Origin: Algibacter lectus
GTDB taxonomy: Bacteria; Bacteroidota; Bacteroidia; Flavobacteriales; Flavobacteriaceae
Length of the DNA: 64,000 nt
Assembly: GCF_900112395.1 (NCBI RefSeq)
Contig: NZ_FOLN01000001.1
Coordinates: 372,001 to 436,000 of the forward strand
Direction of reading: 5' to 3'
Within the stretch, counting starts at the first letter, position 1. The number at the start of each line of letters is the position of its first letter. Shown here piece by piece: positions 54,581 to 62,049 of this stretch. The translations under genes were made by a program, and so were the position numbers. Below the pieces are notes generated by a model, which was not told where the DNA came from, ran no database searches, and was given only the letters and a program-made list of their open reading frames with translations.

Positions 54581-56338
54581 ATGAAAAAAACACACGCTAT
54601 ATTATTGGTTTTCCTTTTAAGCCAAACCTTATTTTTCGGGCAACTCCCTCCTATTTTCAACGAAAGTGATGAAGCTAGAGCGAGTCATTCAAAAATGGTT
54701 AAAACCTATTTAACCCCGCAAAAAATCATTTGGCAATCGGATAATACAGATACGTATATCCAAAACGAAGAAACCTTATTAAAAAAAGGAAACGGCCAAG
54801 TAGCTGTGAATGATAAAAATCAATTCAGATTAATAAGCACAGACACTCACAAACCCGGTATTATTTTAGACTACGGAAAAGAAATTCATGGTGGTGTAAA
54901 AATATCAATGGGCATTAGACCGAGTAAAACACCACTTAAATTAAGATTGCGTTTTGGTGAATCGGTCTCAGAAACCATGTCTGATGTTGGTGGTGAAAAT
55001 ACAGCAACAAACGAACACTCTTTAAGAGATTTTATTATTGAAGTCCCATGGTTAGGCTCTGTGGAAGTTGGAGAAACTGGGTTTCGTTTTCTTAGAATTG
55101 ATTTAGTTGACGCTAATGAAAACGCACCATTAAAAGAAATTGCAGCAGCATTTACATATAGAGACATTTCCTATTTAGGCTCCTTTGAAAGTAGCGATAA
55201 ACGTTTAAATGATATTTGGCTAACAGGTGCTTATACTGTGCATTTAAACATGCAAAGTTATTTATGGGACGGTATAAAAAGAGATCGTTTAGTTTGGGTT
55301 GGCGATATGCATCCCGAAGTGATGACGATTAATACTGTTTTTGGAAAAAATAGTATTGTCCCTAAAAGTTTAGATTTGGCAAGAGACCAACACCCGTTAC
55401 CACAATGGATGAATACCATTAGTTCGTATTCAATGTGGTGGTTATTAATTCATAAAAACTGGTACGATTATCATGGTGATTTACCATACTTAAAAGAACA
55501 AGAAACCTATATGATTGCATTGTTAGATCAGTTAAGCACTTTTATAGATATCGATAATAAAGAGGTTTTAAACGGAATGCGTTTTTTAGATTGGCCAACA
55601 AGTACAGATCCTAAAGCTATTCATGCAGGCTTACAAGCTATGATGATTATGACTTTTGAAGCTGGGTCGGACATTATGGGAGAATTTAACAGACCCGATC
55701 TACAGAAAAAATATAAAAAAATATCTAAAAATTTAAAGAAACATATCCCTGAAGGCAACACAACAAAACAAGCAGCCTCCTTAATGGTATTGGCAGATAT
55801 TGCAAAAGCAAAACAAATTAATTTAGAAATTTTAACAAAAAACGGCGTAGAAAATATGTCTACATTTTATGGCTATTATATTTTAGAAGCTATGGCTAAA
55901 GCCGATGATTACAACGGGGCTATAAATGTTATTAAAGACTATTGGGGTGGCATGTTAGATTTAGGTGCTACAACGTTTTGGGAAGATTTTAATATTACAG
56001 AAGGCAAAATTAGCGGAAGAATTGACGAAGTTCCCACTGAAAACAAAAGTGATATTCATAAAGATTTTGGAGCCTTTTGTTATGTAGGATTAAGGCATAG
56101 TTTATGCCATGGTTGGGCAAGCGGACCAACATCTTGGTTAACACAGCATGTATTAGGCGTAAATGTTTTAGATGGCGGAAATACTATAAAACTAGAACCA
56201 CACCTTGGCGAGTTAGAATTTGTTAACGGTACGTTTCCAACAAAATTTGGAGTATTAAAAGTCGGTCATAAAAAAGAATCTAACGGTAAAATAACAACAT
56301 CTATAGAGGCTCCAAAAGGGTTAAAAGTAATTCAATAA
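54581..56338 (+). CDS. GH78-type alpha-L-rhamnosidase
   Basis: A 585-residue secreted enzyme (signal peptide to about residue 20, LFFGQ). An N-terminal beta-sandwich region (GIILDYGKEIHGGVKISM, GETGFRFLRIDLVDA) precedes an (alpha/alpha)6 barrel with the GH78 hallmark LWDGIKRDRLVWVGDMHPE near residues 225-245. Further barrel motifs are FLDWPTSTDP and ATTFWEDFN; the C-terminal beta domain (HGWASGPTSWLTQHVLGV, IKLEPHLG) is typical of the family. Expected activity is release of terminal alpha-L-rhamnose. It starts the plus-strand enzyme operon, four bases before the next sulfatase. Related unsaturated-uronyl activity cannot be excluded but the motifs favour rhamnosidase. Confidence 0.88.
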   Translation: MKKTHAILLVFLLSQTLFFGQLPPIFNESDEARASHSKMVKTYLTPQKIIWQSDNTDTYIQNEETLLKKGNGQVAVNDKNQFRLISTDTHKPGIILDYGKEIHGGVKISMGIRPSKTPLKLRLRFGESVSETMSDVGGENTATNEHSLRDFIIEVPWLGSVEVGETGFRFLRIDLVDANENAPLKEIAAAFTYRDISYLGSFESSDKRLNDIWLTGAYTVHLNMQSYLWDGIKRDRLVWVGDMHPEVMTINTVFGKNSIVPKSLDLARDQHPLPQWMNTISSYSMWWLLIHKNWYDYHGDLPYLKEQETYMIALLDQLSTFIDIDNKEVLNGMRFLDWPTSTDPKAIHAGLQAMMIMTFEAGSDIMGEFNRPDLQKKYKKISKNLKKHIPEGNTTKQAASLMVLADIAKAKQINLEILTKNGVENMSTFYGYYILEAMAKADDYNGAINVIKDYWGGMLDLGATTFWEDFNITEGKISGRIDEVPTENKSDIHKDFGAFCYVGLRHSLCHGWASGPTSWLTQHVLGVNVLDGGNTIKLEPHLGELEFVNGTFPTKFGVLKVGHKKESNGKITTSIEAPKGLKVIQ

Positions 56339-56342
56339 ATTC

Positions 56343-57863
56343 ATGATAAAAACATTAAAAACCTTTGGTTTAGCAACGCTTCTTGCAAGCGTACTTGCAT
56401 GTGGTTCTCACACAAAAAAAGAGATAAAAACAGTAAAACAACCTAATATTATTTTCTTCTTAGTTGATGATATGGGTTGGATGGATACCAGTATAAACGG
56501 AAGTGAATACTACGAAACCCCTAACATGGAGCGGTTAGCAAAAATGGGAATGAAATTTACGCACGCCTATGCAGCTAACCCGCTATGCTCGCCAACCAGA
56601 TCTAGTATTTTAACAGGTCAAGACCCTGCAAGAGTTCGTATTACTATGCCTGGAGGCCATTTACCTCCAAACCCAAATCAAGATTTAAGTGCAAAAAAAG
56701 GAGCGCCTTGGCAAAAAATGGCAACACCAGATTCAAGAACCTTTCTTACTACAAATCAATTTACTATTGCCGAAGCCTTAAAAGAAAATGGATATACAAC
56801 CGCTCATATTGGTAAATGGCATTTAGGTCAAAAAGGCTATTGGCCAGAAGATCATGGATTCGACATAAATATTGGCGGCCAACAACATCCAGGACCTCCA
56901 AGTTATTTTTCGCCTTATAAAATACCGAATTTACCAAACGGAGAAAAGCACGAATACATAACAGATAGAGTTACAAAAGAAGCGATTAACTTCCTTGAAA
57001 ATCAAACTAAAGACCAACCTTTTTTCTTAAACGTATGGCAATATGGTGTGCACGCCCCTTATCAAGCACCAAAAGCATTGATTGCTAAATACGAAGCTAA
57101 AAAAGACCCTCGTGGCAAACAAAACAGCCCGATTATGGGTGGCATGATGGAGAAAGTAGATGAGAGTTTAGGTGCTATCTTAGATAAATTAGAAGCTCTT
57201 GATATTATGGAAGATACGGTTATCGTTTTCTATTCTGATAACGGTGGAAACATGTACGACGTGGTTAATGGAGATTTTCCAACCAACAACTACCCTTTAA
57301 GCTTTGGTAAAGGAAATATCTATGAAGGCGGCATTAGAGTGCCTTGTATTGTATCTTGGATAGGTAAAATTAAACCAAATTCTACTTCAGATGAAATCAT
57401 TCAAAGTACCGACTTTTATCCAACCCTATTAGATATCACAAATACAAAGCAAAACCCAGAGCAAAAACTAGATGGTATATCGTTAAGTGACTTACTAACT
57501 AAACAAAAACCATTAAACAGAAAAGCTGTATTTTCTCACTTCCCTCATTATGTTCCCGCCACCGGCAACTATCCTACAACAGCAGTATGGCACGAAGATT
57601 ATAAATTACTAAAAGTGTATGGTGAAGGACCTAACAGAACTCCCGAATATAAATTATTCAACTTAAAAGAAGATATTTCTGAAAGCAATAACATTGCGGC
57701 AAATGAAGAAAAACTAGTTCAGAGCATGACAAAAATGCTCGATAATTATCTTAACGATATTGATGCTCTAGTTCCTGTAAAAAATCCTAATTATAAAAAA
57801 GGAAGTAAATCAAAATTTGGAATACCCCCAATATTTCCTATTAAAAACTATCCAAGCTACTAA
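56343..57863 (+). CDS. S1-family sulfatase, CSPTR core (paralogue of the 44609 gene)
   Basis: A 506-residue sulfatase lipoprotein (lipobox VLAC, Cys20). Metal site FFLVDDMGWMD; modified Cys82 in [23 protein letters not shown] and [13 protein letters not shown] follow. The high similarity to the sulfatase at 44609 across the core, with the same TGQ.PAR context, suggests duplication followed by placement in both halves of the locus. It is four bases behind the GH78 gene and three before the GH43 gene, so co-expression with these enzymes is near certain. Confidence 0.95.
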   Translation: MIKTLKTFGLATLLASVLACGSHTKKEIKTVKQPNIIFFLVDDMGWMDTSINGSEYYETPNMERLAKMGMKFTHAYAANPLCSPTRSSILTGQDPARVRITMPGGHLPPNPNQDLSAKKGAPWQKMATPDSRTFLTTNQFTIAEALKENGYTTAHIGKWHLGQKGYWPEDHGFDINIGGQQHPGPPSYFSPYKIPNLPNGEKHEYITDRVTKEAINFLENQTKDQPFFLNVWQYGVHAPYQAPKALIAKYEAKKDPRGKQNSPIMGGMMEKVDESLGAILDKLEALDIMEDTVIVFYSDNGGNMYDVVNGDFPTNNYPLSFGKGNIYEGGIRVPCIVSWIGKIKPNSTSDEIIQSTDFYPTLLDITNTKQNPEQKLDGISLSDLLTKQKPLNRKAVFSHFPHYVPATGNYPTTAVWHEDYKLLKVYGEGPNRTPEYKLFNLKEDISESNNIAANEEKLVQSMTKMLDNYLNDIDALVPVKNPNYKKGSKSKFGIPPIFPIKNYPSY

Positions 57864-57866
57864 TAC

Positions 57867-59201
57867 ATGAAAATTATTTCAAACTCTTTATTACTCTTTT
57901 TAACTATACTTATAAACTCTGGCAGCTTATATTCTCAAAACCCCATTATAAGAGGCTATGCAGATCCCGCCATGAAGGTTCATGATGGAAAAATGTATAT
58001 GGCTATTGGCAAAGACGATGCTATTGGAAACAAAGGATTTAAAATGACCTATTGGACTATTATTTCATCTACCGATTTACGAGATTGGAAAGTTGAAGCA
58101 CATATAGATCCAAAAGATACTTATTTAGGTGAAGCTAGCACAAGATGTTGGGCCGCAGATCTTGCTTTTAAAAATGATAAAGTGTATTTCTACTTTTCTA
58201 ACGCTGGCGAAGAGACAGGGATGTTGGTTGCAGATAAACCAGATGGTCCTTACGTAGATATTTACAACAAAGCCTTTTTACCAAAGGAAATGTCTAAAAA
58301 TTATGAATATGACCCAACCACTTTTACAGATGACGATGGGAGACACTATCTGATATACGGTAGAAATGGGTTTATTCTTAATAAAATGTTGTACTACCAA
58401 CTTATTGAATTAAACGATGATATGGTCTCACTAAAAGGAGAACCAATTTCGTTAAAAACCGATACCGAATTTGGTTTTGGAGAAAAAGGGAGAGCTAGAG
58501 ATCATCAATATTTTCATAAATATGGAGACACGTATTATTTAAGCTGTGCAGGAATTTATAGAACGTCCAAAAACATAGAAGGCCCTTACGTTAATGAAAG
58601 AAGTACTGGACAACCCAAAGGACACGCTAGTTTTGCAAATTACAATGGGCAAAGTTACCATGCTTGGGAATTTACTTGCGCACCTTATGACAATAGAGCA
58701 TATCGGCAAGTTATGATGACTTATTTACACTATAAAGATAATGGTGATATGATTAGCGACCCCAATTTTATAGAAACTGGTAAATATTATGAAACTGGTG
58801 TAGGAAGCTATAGTGCGCTATGGAAAAGCATTGAAGCCGAATGGTTTTTTAAAAAGTCTGAAGGCATTCAGAAAAAAGAAGGACAAGATGGTTTTGTTTT
58901 GAAAAACATTCAAAATAACGACTATGTAAACTTTCCAAGCATCATAAAAATGGATGCTAATACTACTATTAATTTTGAGGTGGCTTCAAAAGTTGATAAT
59001 GCAACCATAGAAATTCGATTAGATAGTCCCACAGGAGAATTATTAGGGACCTGTAACATACCAAATACAGGCAGTTGGTACAGTTATAAAACCGTGTCTA
59101 CCCCATTAAAAAACAAAAAGAAAACGCATAATTTATATTTCGTTTTTAAAGGAGATAAAGGAGAACTGGTTCATCTTAACGCTTTTTATTTTAGTAAATA
59201 A
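57867..59201 (+). CDS. GH43-like glycosidase with C-terminal CBM6-like domain
   Basis: A 444-residue secreted enzyme, signal peptide to about residue 24. The five-bladed propeller domain (about 25-310) shows the GH43/GH117-clan marks: the general-base Asp in IRGYADPAMKVHDGKMYMA, a second acidic site in YEYDPTTFTDDDGRHYLIYG, and a later aromatic/acidic block HAWEFTCAPYDN. Residues about 325-444 form a CBM6-like beta sandwich (VNFPSIIKMDANTTINFEVA, IEIRLDSPTGELLGTCNI). GH43 enzymes cleave beta-xylosides or alpha-arabinosides; xylose in ulvan-type glycans is a plausible target (inference). Tightly packed operon neighbour of two sulfatases. Confidence 0.85.
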   Translation: MKIISNSLLLFLTILINSGSLYSQNPIIRGYADPAMKVHDGKMYMAIGKDDAIGNKGFKMTYWTIISSTDLRDWKVEAHIDPKDTYLGEASTRCWAADLAFKNDKVYFYFSNAGEETGMLVADKPDGPYVDIYNKAFLPKEMSKNYEYDPTTFTDDDGRHYLIYGRNGFILNKMLYYQLIELNDDMVSLKGEPISLKTDTEFGFGEKGRARDHQYFHKYGDTYYLSCAGIYRTSKNIEGPYVNERSTGQPKGHASFANYNGQSYHAWEFTCAPYDNRAYRQVMMTYLHYKDNGDMISDPNFIETGKYYETGVGSYSALWKSIEAEWFFKKSEGIQKKEGQDGFVLKNIQNNDYVNFPSIIKMDANTTINFEVASKVDNATIEIRLDSPTGELLGTCNIPNTGSWYSYKTVSTPLKNKKKTHNLYFVFKGDKGELVHLNAFYFSK

Positions 59202-59202
59202 T

Positions 59203-60663
59203 ATGAAAAAATACATCCTATTAACTTTAATGGCATCGCTTTTTTTTAGCTGCAAAACGATGCAATCACAAAGTAAAAACCCAACTAAACCAAATGTTAT
59301 CATTGTTTTTATAGATGATGAAGGTTATGGCGATGTGGGAGTCTATGGAGCTACTGGTTTTCAAACGCCTCATATTGATAAAATGGCAAGTGAGGGTATG
59401 CGCTTTACTAATTTTTACGCAGCACAACCCGTATGCAGTGCATCTAGAGCTGGAATCATGACTGGATGCTACCCAAATAGAGTTGGCATTAACGGTGCGT
59501 TATTTCCATTTCATAACACGGGATTAAACTCAGATGAGTACACTATAGCTGAAATGTTTAAAGATCAAGGTTATGCAACAGCTTGCATTGGTAAATGGCA
59601 TTTAGGTTGGCAGAAAGAATTTTTACCATTACAACATGGTTTTGACGAATTTATAGGATTACCATACTCTAACGATATATGGCCTTATAGTAGCCAGACA
59701 GGAGAAAGACTTCCAAAAGATAAAGGACGTGGTAAGCTTCCTGACTTGCCTTTAATTGAAGGCAATAAAACGATTAGTTACATTACCAGTTTTGAAGATC
59801 AAGATAACTTGACCACTATGTACACTGAAAAATCTGTAGAATTTATAAATAAAAATGCAGATAAGCCTTTCTTTTTATACTTGCCGCATAGCATGGGACA
59901 TATTCCTTTAGGAGTCTCTGACAAGTTTAAAGGAAAAAGTGAACAAGGCATGTATGGCGATGTCATGATGGAAATTGACTGGTCTGTCGGAGAAATTACA
60001 AAAGCCTTAAAAAAGAATAATATTGAAGACAATACCATCGTTATTTTCACTTCAGATAATGGCCCTTGGCTTAGTTTTGGTAATCACGCAGGATCTTCGG
60101 GTGGTTTAAAAGAAGGAAAACTTAGTAGTTGGGAAGGCGGACAACGTGTGCCGTTCATCATTCGTTATCCAAATAAAATCCCAGCAGGAACGGTTTGTAA
60201 TAAATTAGGTTGTGCTATTGACTTACTTCCTACTCTAGCAGCAATGTCAAAAGGAAAATTGTCTGAGAACAAAATTGATGGTGTTGATATAAGTTCACTT
60301 TTTAAAGGCGATTTTTCATCAGAACCACGAGAAACTATTTTGTACTACTATGGTAAAAATAATCTAAACGGCGTTAGAAAAGGAAATTGGAAACTCATAT
60401 TACCTCATACATACAAAAGCTATCAAAACGACATAGGAAACGATAGAAAAAATGGTAAAAGGAAAAATGTAGTTATTACAGAACCCCAACTATTTGACAT
60501 GACTCGTGATCCTGGGGAACAATACAATGTGATTGCAACATATCCTGAAAAAGAAAAAGAACTCATGAAAGTCGTTGAATATGCCCGTAGAGAATTAGGA
60601 GACTTAAATGTTGGTTTAGCAAAAGGAACTGGAAACAGAGCAGCTGGACATTCAAATAATTAA
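59203..60663 (+). CDS. S1-family sulfatase, CSASR core
   Basis: A 486-residue sulfatase lipoprotein (lipobox FFSC, Cys17). Metal site VFIDDEGYGDVG, modified Cys78 in PVCSASRAGIMTG, the CxAxR variant that is also substrate for formylglycine formation. IGKWHLGWQ and VIFTSDNGPWLSFGNHAGSS follow. Arylsulfatase A-like in layout. One base separates it from the GH43 stop, so it is part of the same operon. Confidence 0.95.
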   Translation: MKKYILLTLMASLFFSCKTMQSQSKNPTKPNVIIVFIDDEGYGDVGVYGATGFQTPHIDKMASEGMRFTNFYAAQPVCSASRAGIMTGCYPNRVGINGALFPFHNTGLNSDEYTIAEMFKDQGYATACIGKWHLGWQKEFLPLQHGFDEFIGLPYSNDIWPYSSQTGERLPKDKGRGKLPDLPLIEGNKTISYITSFEDQDNLTTMYTEKSVEFINKNADKPFFLYLPHSMGHIPLGVSDKFKGKSEQGMYGDVMMEIDWSVGEITKALKKNNIEDNTIVIFTSDNGPWLSFGNHAGSSGGLKEGKLSSWEGGQRVPFIIRYPNKIPAGTVCNKLGCAIDLLPTLAAMSKGKLSENKIDGVDISSLFKGDFSSEPRETILYYYGKNNLNGVRKGNWKLILPHTYKSYQNDIGNDRKNGKRKNVVITEPQLFDMTRDPGEQYNVIATYPEKEKELMKVVEYARRELGDLNVGLAKGTGNRAAGHSNN

Positions 60664-60707
60664 ATATCTCCAACAAATACAAATTATATTTTACAATAAA
60701 AAATGCC

Positions 60708-61988
60708 ATGAAAAATAAATTATCAGTAGTTGTAGTTTTAGCTTTTATATTAGCAAGTATAAATTGCCATAGCCAATATGAAGTTTGGCTAGGAACAACT
60801 TGTACTCCAAGAAATTCTATTTTCAAAAAAGAAACTTGGGCAAATACAGCTCAATTAGTTGAAGGCTTAAACATTAATAATACACCTGTAAATCCAGCAG
60901 CAGGAACACCAAGTGAAGGAGAAGAGTCTCTGACTACTGGTCAATTTAATAATCTAGTCAACACTTATGAATTAGGTGGAAAAAATGGTTTTATTCCAGT
61001 TCCTAGAACATTTTTTAAAAGTGATGCTTTCCCTGACAGAGATGATTTAATACCTTTTCTAGAAAATAGATTTGCACAAGTTGATCAAGCAGGCTATACG
61101 GTTAATGGGATTATGTTTTTTGATAATTTTGTAGGCAGCGACCCAAGCACTAGAGTTGTTTACAAATATACTTTAGAAGAAGTTCAAACCATGAGAAATT
61201 GGTTGGATGCTAACCGCCCCAATGTTAAACTCATCTATAATGCCCGAAATAATGGTGCTGAAAGTAGAGGCTGGTGTGAAAGCCCTTTAGTAGCAAATGT
61301 TGCTATTGAAGCAAAACCTCAATTATGGTATAATAATGGGGGTTCAAGGCAAACGTTGCTTAAATGGCTTTGGACCAATCCTAACACCATCAACAAACGT
61401 ATTATTTTTCAAGTTCCCGTAAATACAATGACCAATCCTTATGGAACACCTAACGGTTTTCAACAATTTAGAGATTTTATGAGATGGCTTGGTAAAGATC
61501 TCATGGATTTTAATTTTATGAGAAGTAATAGAGTGGTTATTATGCCTGTAACCTACAACCCTGCTTTTACATTTTATCCAGAAACCATAAACGATGGTAC
61601 TACTTATGATAATACTATGACAGGAATTGCTTTATCCCTTATAGAACAAAGACGTTTATTTCAAGGTTTAGACGGCACTCCAACACAGGCTCAAGTTTAT
61701 GATAACACTAGATATGCAGCATTATCTACAAATGACTTTGAACTTGATGATAGTGCTATCAAATTATTTCCTAACCCATCAAAAAAAGGGCATGTTGTTA
61801 ATTTCAAAAATTTAAAATCTGATGATATTGAACAAATTATTGTAACAGATATCACAGGAAAAATAATTCAATCTCATTCTAAGGGTAATACTATAAAAAT
61901 AACCAATGCCGATACTGGATTATACTTTGTAAAGTTCCGTTTTGATAATGAAAATAATTTCATCACTAAAAAATTAATTATAAATTAA
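60708..61988 (+). CDS. T9SS-exported protein of unknown family, possibly a barrel glycosidase
   Basis: A 426-residue secreted protein. Signal peptide to about residue 22 (ASINCHSQ). Residues about 24-340 alternate strands and helices in a manner of a TIM-barrel-like enzyme (GYTVNGIMFFDNF, VKLIYNARNNG, VAIEAKPQLWY, RIIFQVPVN, NRVVIMPVTYNPAF), with acidic residues at strand ends (FDNF, IEAKPQ) that could be catalytic. From about 350 a type A sorting domain follows (IKLFPNPSKKGHVVNFKNL, ADTGLYFVKFRF), so it crosses the outer membrane by the type IX system. I recognise no glycoside hydrolase family. Its place between a sulfatase and a GH3 enzyme makes a surface glycan-cleaving or binding role likely. 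Confidence 0.7.
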   Translation: MKNKLSVVVVLAFILASINCHSQYEVWLGTTCTPRNSIFKKETWANTAQLVEGLNINNTPVNPAAGTPSEGEESLTTGQFNNLVNTYELGGKNGFIPVPRTFFKSDAFPDRDDLIPFLENRFAQVDQAGYTVNGIMFFDNFVGSDPSTRVVYKYTLEEVQTMRNWLDANRPNVKLIYNARNNGAESRGWCESPLVANVAIEAKPQLWYNNGGSRQTLLKWLWTNPNTINKRIIFQVPVNTMTNPYGTPNGFQQFRDFMRWLGKDLMDFNFMRSNRVVIMPVTYNPAFTFYPETINDGTTYDNTMTGIALSLIEQRRLFQGLDGTPTQAQVYDNTRYAALSTNDFELDDSAIKLFPNPSKKGHVVNFKNLKSDDIEQIIVTDITGKIIQSHSKGNTIKITNADTGLYFVKFRFDNENNFITKKLIIN

Positions 61989-62049
61989 AGATAACATAGC
62001 TTTTACTTACTGTATTAACTTATTTCCGTTCCTAATAAAATAAAATCAT

